Below are positions 21,074 through 30,335 of a stretch of 64,000 bases of DNA, in pieces. The number at the start of each line of letters is the position of its first letter. Positions within the stretch are counted from its first letter, which is position 1. Where the stretch lies: contig JAPFFF010000003.1 of NCBI GenBank assembly GCA_039105265.1, positions 124,001 to 188,000 on the forward strand, given 5' to 3'. Made by a program: the position numbers and the translations under genes. Origin of the DNA: Tritrichomonas musculus. Lineage: Eukaryota > Parabasalia > Tritrichomonadida > Tritrichomonadidae. The notes beneath the pieces are model-generated. The model was not told where the DNA came from and searched no databases. It worked only from the letters and a program-made list of their open reading frames with translations.

Positions 21074-21861
21074 AATTCTTTTCAATTTCACTTTTTGAAT
21101 GCGCTTCTTCATTTGCTGTAGATTAGAAGCTACTTTTTCAATTAAAATATTAAAAAACGGATATGACAAAAAAAATTAAATTGTCGAAACTTCGGGAGAT
21201 ACGCTTTGAAACTATTTAAAAGCAACTGTTGAGTAAATTGGATTTGATCATAGCCATTATTCTTGGCATTTGTTACGTCGAGGCGGTGCTCATCAGACAT
21301 CAATATCAGGATTTTGCGATACAAAGAGGAAAAAACATTGTTGATGGAAAAGAGAAGCTTATATAAGACACTTTGATGTAGATTCCCAAATCACTAGCAT
21401 TAGAAAAGCAAATATAATATGAAATGGAGTGGTAGCCTTCAAAAAGTGAACAATTGAAAAGAATTAAGAATTCAATTATTTTTGACAAATTTATTCTCTA
21501 TTGTTTTTTTAATTTTTGACACAAAATTAAAACATGAATAAATTTATCAATTTGCTATAAACTAAATTAAAAAAGAATGAATAATATAGATTAAATCGTG
21601 AATAATTATATTAATCTATCAAAAATGTGTTCCTTTTAGTGAATTTAATGAAAATCACTTGAAAATCATCTCTAATATTTTAATTTTTTTTTTACCTTTT
21701 TTTTCTGACGATCATTTTTCAGCAATCCTTTTTATTATCAATAATGAAGATATAAGAAAGGCAAGATCAGTTTTTAATTAAGAAAAATTAGAAGCATGTT
21801 TTGCATTTAGTAATAATAATAAAAATTGAAGATTTGTCAAAAAAAAAAAAAAAAAAAGTTT
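21074..21861. other. Intergenic, no gene recognised
   Basis: This lies between the hairpin and the 3' end of the importin-like gene. Two 60-codon minus-strand open frames (21142-21324 and 21306-21488) have a slightly less AT-rich composition and could be coding debris; I cannot assign them. Poly-A follows near 21840. Confidence 0.4.
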
Positions 21862-24717
21862 TTATTTTGAAAATTTTGGTTTCAATAAATCATCAATTAG
21901 ATTTTTGGCTTTAAATTTGAGTTTAGGTACAGAAGAACATTCGGCCCAAATGAGCACTTTTATATTTTCTTTATTTTTCATTTTAAATTTAAGAACAGCA
22001 TCTTTAGACATGACTCTTATTGAGCATTTCATGAACTTGCAAAAGGCAGACAAAAGGTCGTCAGATTTATTGTCCAATGAATTTATGAGATTAGCGATAC
22101 TGAACAATTCCATCTTATGATCTCTCAAAAATTTGACATCAAAAGAAGAAGCATGAATAACAGCGGCAAATCCAAATGTAATTGCTTCTAGAAAAATATT
22201 TTGGTCGTTTTTGTCTTGGAATTTAAAGAAATTCAAAACTTTATTAAATTGATTAAAAAGATGATCCCGGAGTTGGCCGCAAATAGGTTCCTGGGGAGGA
22301 ATTGACTTCAGTATTTGAGCTAATGGGAAAACTAAATAGTGAATTCGTCGGAAAAAGTAGATCGAATATTCACTTTGAGAAAGAGCAGCGTCAATCTGGT
22401 TAACAATGGAATCAACTGATGAACGAAGTATATCAAACATCATTGGGCCAGTATTTTTGAAGAGAGACCCAATAACTCGATTGACTTGAATTATAATTCC
22501 GGGACTTTGTGATCTATATGCGTTGAGGAGTTGTTCTTTGAGTTGCGGAATAAGAGGTTCGGCTTTGGTCTTGAGACCAGAAATAATGTTGATTAAGCAA
22601 GATAGGCAATCTTCGATAATTGTTGGATTAGTACCGTTAAGCAAGCTAAATAATCTCGATGATACTTCTAGGCCTTGCGAAATAAAATGTTCCCCATAAT
22701 CTGCCATAATGATGGAAAAAACATGAAGATCACTTAAAAAAATATAAAGATTTTGAGTTTCTTGGCAAACTCGAAATGAGTTGTTCATTACTTCAATAAT
22801 TATTTCATTATTAATATTTGGATTAGTATGATCAATTATAGTTTCTTTTAAAGAAAATAAAGCTGAAAAATATTTGGAATTCAAAAAGTCAGGACGATTA
22901 TAAATAATTGAAATAAAATCGTTAATTGAAGGATAAATCATTTTAAGTTGTGAATTTGGATCTCTTCCATCAAAGCAAGAAACTATTTGTTTAACCAATT
23001 CAATACAGCATTGCACAATATTTTGGGATGGTATTTCTTTGCAAATGTTGCATAAAATTTGCAAAAGTTGCATCATCATATCTGGATTTATAAATAAATT
23101 ATAATATTTAAAAGCGGTAGTAAAAGCTAATAAAGTTGTATTTAGAACGATGTTTTTATCTTTATAATCATTAATTGTTTGAATCATCCAACCTGATATA
23201 CTTTTAATGAAATCCAAAACGGGTTGAAATGGTTTGTTGTCATCGTAAAGAGAACAAATGCTTATTATCATCTGCATCTGTGCTTGTCGAATATTCCAAA
23301 AATTGGTCCCCTGGCTTAATGTATCATGGAAGTAATCAAAAATATATTGAGCTGTGGCTGGTGGATTAAAGTAAAAAAAATATCGAACGACAGATGTTGC
23401 ATATATGTGAATATCGTTGCTATTAGATTCAAAGTCACTTAAATCATCACTATCAGCTTTTTCTGGATCAACTATTTCCATTGATTTTATTATAAGAGGC
23501 AGCAAACTAGCTCTATAATGGTCAAAAACATAAAAGAGTGGTGGACTTGGAAAATCATTTTTAAAATCAAATTGATTTTCGATTTGATGTTCTTTAGCAT
23601 AATATTCGAAATTACTGTTTTTTACGATTTTTTCTTTTTTTTTCTTTTCATATTCTCCTATTTCATTCCAAAAATCAATTGCTATATATGAAACATTTGT
23701 TGGTGGGAAAATTGTTAAAAAATTGATCTTATTAATATATTCATTAAACAAAACACTAAATTCAGAAAATATATCTTTATGTTTATCTGGAGAAATTTCA
23801 TTAATATATTTATAAGGAGAGTGAAATAAAGAAAAGAAGAAATGATGAAACGATTTAAAGATATCCTCATTGTAAGGATACTTTTGTGCTATACTAAAAA
23901 TTGAGCCAAAAATATCTCTCATTTTATTTTTGTTATCCTCTTTCATTTTATCATTGCCATATATTAAGACAAAAAAAAAATAAGTTGGCTGAACTGGAAC
24001 GAAAGCTGCAAGGGTTTCAAATATTTCAAAAATAAATCGTTCATCAAATTGTTGGAAGTTGTTTAAAATCTTTATAATGCCTGTTAACAATAAAGAAAAA
24101 CTATATAGAAATTTTTGAGAAAAATTATGGCTTTCTCTATAATAAATGCGATTTTGAAAGTAGTATTTGATTGTTTTAATGATATGTAAACGAATTTGAG
24201 GATTTAAATTAAATTGATCATCGATAATATTATGAACAAGAAGACTAAATATTTCATCAAAATTTCCTCTATCATATATCGATATATTGCCTAAACATTG
24301 ACTTGCTAAGTCAAGTGTTGTTTCATCCTTGCATTCTAATAATTTAAAACAAGTTTTTTTTATTTCATTTTTTATTTCAGCAAATTTGGCTTTTTTGTTA
24401 TTCTCTTCTTTATTTGGTGGCTTTTCTTTATTTTTTATATTTTCATCAGATGGAGGATTCCAAATATAATTGATTATATCTTTTCCCTCTTCTGGTGAGA
24501 ATGCTTTATTGAGAAACAAAATTGTTTGCTTCTGAAGTAATGGATCTAAATTTGGATATTGGTCTAAAATTAATTTACATGAAATAATGAATCTCAGTCG
24601 ATTTTCTTTATTCAATAATTCAAGAATTTTTAAAGATGCTTGGTTTAGTATTTCTTGATTTGCATTTCCTGTTGATAAAAATAATTGTTCATAAAATTTT
24701 AAATCAAGTTCTTGCAT
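21862..24717 (-). CDS. HEAT-repeat protein, importin-beta-like karyopherin
   Basis: 951 residues, almost wholly alpha-helical, with paired amphipathic helices throughout. The N-terminal 150 residues (FLSTGNANQEILNQASLKILE, then KNEIKKTCFKLLECKDETT, DLASQCLGNISIYDRGNFDEI) follow the opening HEAT repeats of importin beta/transportin. In those, a conserved 'ASQ.I..IA..E.P...W' helix pair sits at this place. Total length (about 950) is right for karyopherins, which carry cargo through nuclear pores with Ran. An insertion of about 30 Lys/Asn/Glu-rich residues at about 88-112 is lineage-type low complexity. The cargo class cannot be told, and another HEAT scaffold is possible. It is divergent from CLPTM1 with only 78 bp between the starts. 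Confidence 0.55.
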   Translation of the reverse strand: MQELDLKFYEQLFLSTGNANQEILNQASLKILELLNKENRLRFIISCKLILDQYPNLDPLLQKQTILFLNKAFSPEEGKDIINYIWNPPSDENIKNKEKPPNKEENNKKAKFAEIKNEIKKTCFKLLECKDETTLDLASQCLGNISIYDRGNFDEIFSLLVHNIIDDQFNLNPQIRLHIIKTIKYYFQNRIYYRESHNFSQKFLYSFSLLLTGIIKILNNFQQFDERFIFEIFETLAAFVPVQPTYFFFVLIYGNDKMKEDNKNKMRDIFGSIFSIAQKYPYNEDIFKSFHHFFFSLFHSPYKYINEISPDKHKDIFSEFSVLFNEYINKINFLTIFPPTNVSYIAIDFWNEIGEYEKKKKEKIVKNSNFEYYAKEHQIENQFDFKNDFPSPPLFYVFDHYRASLLPLIIKSMEIVDPEKADSDDLSDFESNSNDIHIYATSVVRYFFYFNPPATAQYIFDYFHDTLSQGTNFWNIRQAQMQMIISICSLYDDNKPFQPVLDFIKSISGWMIQTINDYKDKNIVLNTTLLAFTTAFKYYNLFINPDMMMQLLQILCNICKEIPSQNIVQCCIELVKQIVSCFDGRDPNSQLKMIYPSINDFISIIYNRPDFLNSKYFSALFSLKETIIDHTNPNINNEIIIEVMNNSFRVCQETQNLYIFLSDLHVFSIIMADYGEHFISQGLEVSSRLFSLLNGTNPTIIEDCLSCLINIISGLKTKAEPLIPQLKEQLLNAYRSQSPGIIIQVNRVIGSLFKNTGPMMFDILRSSVDSIVNQIDAALSQSEYSIYFFRRIHYLVFPLAQILKSIPPQEPICGQLRDHLFNQFNKVLNFFKFQDKNDQNIFLEAITFGFAAVIHASSFDVKFLRDHKMELFSIANLINSLDNKSDDLLSAFCKFMKCSIRVMSKDAVLKFKMKNKENIKVLIWAECSSVPKLKFKAKNLIDDLLKPKFSK

Positions 24718-24795
24718 TGATATATTTATAAATAGTTTGGATAAAATTTCTAAGATTTCGACTAAATATTCATATAAAAAGTTTAAAGATTTAAA
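24718..24795. promoter_or_regulatory. 78-bp bidirectional promoter region
   Basis: Only 78 bp separate the ATGs of the importin-like gene (minus) and the CLPTM1 gene (plus), so both start sites and 5' UTRs must fit here. The sequence is almost all A/T and no canonical TCA initiator is obvious. Confidence 0.5.
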
Positions 24796-26481
24796 ATGAG
24801 ATTTCGTATTTGTTCAGGGCGAAACTTCCTTCTTCTTTTTGCATTTTTGATTCTATATTCGTTTATTATAAGTCCTGCACTTATTTGGTACAATCGTGAC
24901 CAAAAGTATGATTTATATAACGTTTATCAAAAATCTGAAGTTCTCACCTTTAATCTTTATAATTGTCATGCTCCAAAAAAATCTAGTCAATCGCGTTTTA
25001 ACTGCTCTGAATTATGGGTAAATGATTCTATACCATACAAAGCAAATAAATATATATTAAACAAATCTTTTGAAATTCCAATTATATCGAATATTCGAGA
25101 AAATCTAACCAATATATATTTATTACTTAAAGTTAAACAAAAAAATTGTAATTCTGGTTGCCCTGTCCTCCAGCAAACTTCTAAAATCTTGCATTGGTTC
25201 CTACCACAACAAGATGTCTCTAGAATTTTGATTTCTAATGGGCCTTCTCCAACCCCAAAACCTTCACCAACACCAATTCCTTTTAGATACCGAACAACTC
25301 GCTTTGATCTACTCGATCATGAAATAGTTAATACTGAAACATTGACTCCTTGGGCAGCAAAGCATTTAGCATCTAACAGAAAGCGTCAACAATTTCATCC
25401 CATTCTTGCTATTGATACATTTTTTGACATTCCAACTGAAAGGCGATCAATTAACATGAGCCTTCCTAATTTTACTGTCAATGTTGAAATCAATATTCGC
25501 AGAGATTTTGTATGGAATGCAAAAAGTTCGATCCAATTTTCTCTTGACTTATTTGCAGATTTATTCAATACAGATTTTCTTGTTTATAATTTTAATGAAA
25601 TGAAAAGGATTTTTGTTGAAACCAATCCTGTTCTTTTGTGGACTACTGGAATTGCTACAATATTGCACTTTATTTTCCAAGTTTTAGCTTTTGAAAAAGA
25701 TCTGGAATTTTGGACACGTAAAGAATCACTTATTGGTATCTCTCTTCGAACAATTTTACTTCAATTAGGAGGCCAAATTATTTTATTCCTCAATATATTA
25801 GAAAGCCGTAAAATTCCTATGTTTATGAAGGTCATTGATTTCTTAGATATTTGCATGCAAGTATGGAAAATAATGAGACTGGCAAAGATTTCTAAGCGTT
25901 TTCCTTTCTTTAAAGTTCGGAAAGAATATCGTGGATCCACTGATGAAGCTGATGCAGCTGGTCTTAAATATTTATCTTATGCATTAGTTCCATTAGTTAT
26001 AGGGTATTCAATTTATCAGCTTTTCAATGTAAAATATCGAAGTGTCAAACAATATATACTTCATTGCCTTTCTGGGGCTGTTTATTCATTTGGCTTTCTT
26101 GCAATGCTTCCGCAATTATACGTCAATTATAAACTTAAAACTGTTGCTGGAATGAGCCGAAGTGCTTTTGTTTATAAATTTATATCAACTTTTATTGATG
26201 ATTTATACACATTCGTCTCTGATTTGCCACTTATGTATAAAATTGCATGTTTTAGAGATGATGTTGTCTTTTTCGTTTGGATTTTCCAATGCTTTATTTA
26301 CCCAGTTGACCCAACTAGAGTCAATGAATTTGGTTTTGTTGAAAAAACTGAAGATAGCAAAAATAATGAATGTGAAAATGATAAGCAAAGTAAAGAAGGA
26401 GAAGAAGAAAAAGAGACTAAAGAAGAAATAATAAAAGATAGAATCCAAGAAACAGTTGGACAAAAAATCAAGACAGATTAA
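24796..26481 (+). CDS. CLPTM1: CLPTM1 family membrane protein
   Basis: 561 residues. An N-terminal membrane segment (about 10-32) leads into a long luminal domain with N-glycosylation sequons and a Pro-rich linker around 150-165. A multi-pass C-terminal domain follows, with four to five hydrophobic segments. Family hallmarks: ERRSINMSLPNFTVNVEIN, SIQFSLDLFADLF with VETNPVLLWTTGIATILHFI, FEKDLEFW near residue 304, DEADAAGLKYLSYALVPLV near residue 388, and SFGFLAMLPQLYVNYKLK followed by AFVYKFISTFIDDLYTFV. In animals CLPTM1 retains GABA-A receptors in the ER and CLPTM1L is a lipid scramblase of the GPI-anchor pathway. Here a role in ER lipid flipping (trichomonads make glycolipids) is inference. 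The last 60 residues are Glu/Lys-rich. Confidence 0.95.
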   Translation: MRFRICSGRNFLLLFAFLILYSFIISPALIWYNRDQKYDLYNVYQKSEVLTFNLYNCHAPKKSSQSRFNCSELWVNDSIPYKANKYILNKSFEIPIISNIRENLTNIYLLLKVKQKNCNSGCPVLQQTSKILHWFLPQQDVSRILISNGPSPTPKPSPTPIPFRYRTTRFDLLDHEIVNTETLTPWAAKHLASNRKRQQFHPILAIDTFFDIPTERRSINMSLPNFTVNVEINIRRDFVWNAKSSIQFSLDLFADLFNTDFLVYNFNEMKRIFVETNPVLLWTTGIATILHFIFQVLAFEKDLEFWTRKESLIGISLRTILLQLGGQIILFLNILESRKIPMFMKVIDFLDICMQVWKIMRLAKISKRFPFFKVRKEYRGSTDEADAAGLKYLSYALVPLVIGYSIYQLFNVKYRSVKQYILHCLSGAVYSFGFLAMLPQLYVNYKLKTVAGMSRSAFVYKFISTFIDDLYTFVSDLPLMYKIACFRDDVVFFVWIFQCFIYPVDPTRVNEFGFVEKTEDSKNNECENDKQSKEGEEEKETKEEIIKDRIQETVGQKIKTD

Positions 26482-27185
26482 TATATTATTTTATTTGATT
26501 TTAATTTTTATTATAAAACTATAGATATTTATTTACTTACAAATCGTTTTATTTATTATTCATTAATTGTTTTATTATAATTTTGGCTATCTTAAAAAAA
26601 ATGGAATTGATAAATTTGTAATATTCAAGAAATAATAATCAGGCATTTAGTGGATTTTTGATATAGGCATTTTAAAATAACGATAAAGAAAAAATCAAGG
26701 AAATACTTAAAAATTGTGTTTTATTTCTCACGTTTATCAAAAATATCATACAACTTGAGAAAACTGATATTTATGATTTTAAATTGATTCGGTCTGGTTT
26801 TGTAAATTGAAGAAAATAACATATAATATATAAAGACTTTACAGAAAAAAGTCCATATTATTGATAATACAAGAAAATGTATGATTTTAGTATCTTTTGT
26901 ACCTTAAATTTATCTAAAATCGTTTTGTATTGATTCAATATATTGAGATATGAAAAAGATAATGTCTATCGACAAGTTATTTAGGATTGACAATTAACCT
27001 TTTCTTATTAACTTATTTATTTGTCGATTATCTTTAAATTTTTATTATATTATAAAAAATAAATCATATTATTTAAATTTATATAAAAAATATATAGTAT
27101 ATTATTGATAAATATTTGCATAATATTTTAAATAGCTTGTGAATTTCTAAAATATGATTTGTGTTAATTTTTTTATCATAATCTA
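26482..27185. other. Intergenic, nothing recognised
   Basis: 704 bp of AT-rich DNA between two genes on the same strand. It includes TAACGATA at about 26678-26685, the core of the trichomonad Myb element, but far (500 bp) from the next gene and therefore of doubtful meaning. Confidence 0.5.
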
Positions 27186-27785
27186 ATGTTCTTTTCATTC
27201 CTTCTTTCGCTCTCCATCAGCCAAATTCCAAATGGCTTTAGTAGTATTCCCATTGATGATACTCATGTTACAAAGTATGCTGTCCCCTTCTTAAATCTAT
27301 ATTTAGACTCACTTTTCCCTGAAATCAATCTTAAAAAAGAAGTCATAAGCATTACCGAAGCTGCTATTCAGATGACTACAGGTTTTAATCTTTATTTGGA
27401 AATTAATGTAACGCAGACTCTTTCCTTTTCAATCACATTATGGGTTAGTAGCAGAAGTAAAGTTCAGTTAAAAGATATCCAAACCCGACTTCCAAACAAT
27501 AACGTCCTTGATGCATTTACCTGGTTAGATCCTGCACACTTTACTCTTGAACAACAAACTGAGCTCATCAATCTTCTTAAACAATACAGAAATATTAATC
27601 TTAAAATCCGAAATGTTATCGTTTATCGTACCAAAGTCTATGCTGGAACTCGTCAGCATGTTGTTTTTGAAGATACAAATGGAATTATTCATTCTGTTAT
27701 GACTTCTTATTGCCCATCCACGCAATCCACTATTATAGAATATAGTGAATCAATCCACCATCTTGCCATTAATGATGAAATTTAA
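27186..27785 (+). CDS. Secreted cystatin-like protein, two domains
   Basis: A 199-residue protein with a probable signal peptide (MFFSFLLSLSISQIP). It then follows the cystatin layout: Gly near the mature N-terminus (NGFSSIPIDD), an alpha helix with VTKYAVPFLNLYLDSLFPEI, and the strand AAIQMTTGFNLYLEINV, where QMTTG sits in the place of the QxVxG inhibitory loop. A second, weaker copy of the fold follows (IRNVIVYRTKVYAGTRQHVVFED). Cystatins block papain-type cysteine proteases, which trichomonads secrete in large amounts; self-regulation or defence against host proteases is plausible. The key QxVxG valine is Thr here, so activity should be checked. Only two cysteines are visible. Confidence 0.5.
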   Translation: MFFSFLLSLSISQIPNGFSSIPIDDTHVTKYAVPFLNLYLDSLFPEINLKKEVISITEAAIQMTTGFNLYLEINVTQTLSFSITLWVSSRSKVQLKDIQTRLPNNNVLDAFTWLDPAHFTLEQQTELINLLKQYRNINLKIRNVIVYRTKVYAGTRQHVVFEDTNGIIHSVMTSYCPSTQSTIIEYSESIHHLAINDEI

Positions 27786-28350
27786 ATCGGCTTCTTTTTT
27801 TAACCTTATTTTATAAATCCTAATATTGGTTTTTGATTAAATAATGACTAAATATAGTGAATCCATTTTTTAATGTAAGTTATTTGGAAATACAAGCTAT
27901 TTCAATTTGGTGTTTTTAGTTTAAACTAGTGAACTCATAATTAAAAGATCAAATTATTCATTTACATTGTGAATATGCAATTTATATTTATATATATATA
28001 AAATAAATTTATGTATAAAATATATATTATCATAACGCTATAGAGTTAAATCATATATAAAAATTTTCATTTCATGTACGATCATTTTTGATTGAAAAAC
28101 AATGTTCGTTTTATTTTCATGAACTACTTTATGTGGTACTCACAATCAGATGATTATAATAATTATTTAATCTCATTCTAATATTGATTAGCATAATTTT
28201 CCAAAATTTTTTAAAACATTTCGAGCATGATTCTAATGTAAGAATGAAAGTATAGAAATAATTAATGGCCTGCTTGAGGAAAAACACTATAAATCATATT
28301 TATGCTTTATTATTTAAAATAATAGTATCATAATGTAAAATGCAAAAAAA
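27786..28350. other. Convergent intergenic region
   Basis: AT-rich DNA with a (TA)n stretch around 27990-28000. No gene seen. Confidence 0.5.
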
Positions 28351-28959
28351 TTAATCTTCGGATTCATCAGAAGAGTCTGATATTTTATCAGATTCGTGGC
28401 AGATCTTGAATCCATATATTTTTGGAACATAAACTCTTGGAGGATCTTTGGGTACAACAGATGAATATCTCTGAAGAAACATGTGAACCCATGAGGGACC
28501 AAAGCAAGAGCCATCAATATCTTTAACATCTGGATCAATTAAATCGTAAATGTCTCTGCAGCATGGGCAAAACATTTTGACTTTTTCAACTCCAACATCT
28601 TCAGAAATTCCGTAAGGCAAGCATTGAGTTCCTTTGCAATAAACGCGTGGACATTCTTGAAATTCTTTCTTCTGGTATTTTTCGTACATCAATTGTAATC
28701 CAGATTTGGTCAGTAAAAATCTTGCATGAATTAATCCGTACAAAATTTTGGATTCTTTTTCAATTGTAGAAAAATCAATTTCGCCACGTGCTGAATTAGT
28801 TGTGTTTCGTCTTATTAGTTCATATGCAGGAGTAAAATGAGTCATTTTCTGTTTGATGCCAGTTATATTAAAAGTATTTTGCAAAAATTCATCTTCAATT
28901 CTAACAAAAAGTTTTGCATTCGGCGAGCGCAGAAAAGTATCAATCCACCTTTCTGTCAT
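28351..28959 (-). CDS. CKB1: Casein kinase II regulatory (beta) subunit
   Basis: 202 residues, close to the 215 of the human subunit. Hallmarks in order: the N-terminal acidic helix (FVRIEDEFLQNTFNITGI), the YGLIHARFLLTKSGLQLM helix, and the zinc ribbon with C103, C108, C131 and C134 (CPRVYC and CPCC). The C-terminal SCFGPSWVHMFLQRY and YVPKIYGFKI motifs contact the catalytic alpha subunit. The last residues are Ser/Asp/Glu-rich (SDSSDESED), themselves probable CK2 target sites. CK2 beta dimerises through the zinc ribbon and recruits substrates. The usual N-terminal autophosphorylation motif (SSSEE) is missing. Convergent with the cystatin-like gene. Confidence 0.97.
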   Translation of the reverse strand: MTERWIDTFLRSPNAKLFVRIEDEFLQNTFNITGIKQKMTHFTPAYELIRRNTTNSARGEIDFSTIEKESKILYGLIHARFLLTKSGLQLMYEKYQKKEFQECPRVYCKGTQCLPYGISEDVGVEKVKMFCPCCRDIYDLIDPDVKDIDGSCFGPSWVHMFLQRYSSVVPKDPPRVYVPKIYGFKICHESDKISDSSDESED

Positions 28960-29267
28960 TATAACTAATTCTCAGCCGAAAATGGAAGGACAAATTGTAT
29001 TAATTTTATAACGTCTCATTCAAATTCAAAAAGTTCTTATATGTTTGGATAACACCAAATATGAATATATTACCATGATTATTATTTTTAAAAAATAATA
29101 ATAATAATTAAAATTGTATTAAAGATATTATTAACATTTAATTAATGATCATACCAAAATCGCTTTTATCCAAAAAAAATTAGGATACAGTTCAGTTAAA
29201 GTGATATATTATAACCAGACAAGCATCGTACAATCTATTAATCACATTTAAATATAATTGATGATTT
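28960..29267. other. Intergenic, nothing recognised
   Basis: 308 bp of AT-rich DNA with a short (ATA)n run near 29097-29110, between two minus-strand genes. Confidence 0.5.
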
Positions 29268-30266
29268 CTAAACTGTTGTGTCAACCGATTTTCTTAAATT
29301 AAGTCTATATATTGATTCAACAAACATTCTTGTGTTACGCTCATCTATTTCTTTTAATAACTCTTCAGTTCTCTTTCTTCTTTTTCCTAGTTCAGTATTT
29401 TCACTGAAGTATTCATCAGAAATTTTACTTCCAGAATAATCTTCATGAAAATAATCATTTAAAATATTTTGTAATTTTACTTTATATTTATCTAATTTGA
29501 TTTTAAGTTCTTTGTCTCGTTCATTCAACAACTCTGGAATATTTACTTTTTTACTCAAAATTCTGTTGATATTAGAATTTCTACCATTTATTAAATTTTG
29601 TCTTTGGCTGATTTTACCCAAACTATCTGAAAGCTTAGAAGCTTTTTCTTGAACTTTGAAATAAATATTTCGAACGCTTTCATATTCCTTTTCAATTTGA
29701 TTTTGTCTATCTTTTAAATTTTGTAACACCTCTGCTAATTTTTCATTTACTTTCTTTTTTTGACGAAATTCAATCATTAAATTATTAAGTTCAGCTACTT
29801 GAGATGTAACTTTGTTTGAATAAATCGCAATCTGTGATTCCTTGTATTTGAAATAATCGCCTGGGCATACATTTCTTGGCTGTATTAAAAATAAATCTTC
29901 TGGTTCTGAAATTGTTTGAAATTTTTTTGGTATTGAATGTAAATTCGTGGCTTCACTTGGTTCTTCTGGGTTTTGTTTTCTCATTTCATTTTGTGATTCA
30001 GATTCTGGTTTTGGCTTTGATTTTGGTTTTCTACTAGGTTTTGGTTTTCTACTAGGATTTGGTTTTCTACTTGATTTTGGTTTTACACTTGATTTTTCAG
30101 ATTTTGTTTCTTCTTTTAATGAGTATTCTTCTGATGTGTCTTCTTCTAATGTGCCTTCATTTGATATGCCTGAATTTATCTCTTTTTCTTCAGAATCTGT
30201 AGTTTTTCTTGACATTGATTTTGTTAATTTTTTGCCAAAAAAGAATGGTGAAAAAAACTGCTTCAT
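29268..30266 (-). CDS. Coiled-coil protein with a Lys/Arg/Pro/Ser repeat domain
   Basis: 332 residues. A basic N-terminus (LTKSMSRK) leads into a Ser/Glu stretch and then a degenerate repeat of RKPKPS/RKPNPS type at about 65-92, similar to microtubule- or nucleic-acid-binding basic tails. Residues 145-300 form a long coiled coil (heptads such as IEFRQKKKVNEKLAEVLQNL, KVQEKASKLSDSLGKI). No membrane segment. No family recognised. The basic Pro/Lys repeat plus coiled coil suggests a cytoskeletal linker, an inference. The composition is AT-driven like its neighbours. Confidence 0.75.
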   Translation of the reverse strand: MKQFFSPFFFGKKLTKSMSRKTTDSEEKEINSGISNEGTLEEDTSEEYSLKEETKSEKSSVKPKSSRKPNPSRKPKPSRKPKSKPKPESESQNEMRKQNPEEPSEATNLHSIPKKFQTISEPEDLFLIQPRNVCPGDYFKYKESQIAIYSNKVTSQVAELNNLMIEFRQKKKVNEKLAEVLQNLKDRQNQIEKEYESVRNIYFKVQEKASKLSDSLGKISQRQNLINGRNSNINRILSKKVNIPELLNERDKELKIKLDKYKVKLQNILNDYFHEDYSGSKISDEYFSENTELGKRRKRTEELLKEIDERNTRMFVESIYRLNLRKSVDTTV

Positions 30267-30335
30267 TAATTTAAAAATATATTTATAAAATCATAATATA
30301 AAAATAAAAATAAATCTATAAAAATAAAGATATCA

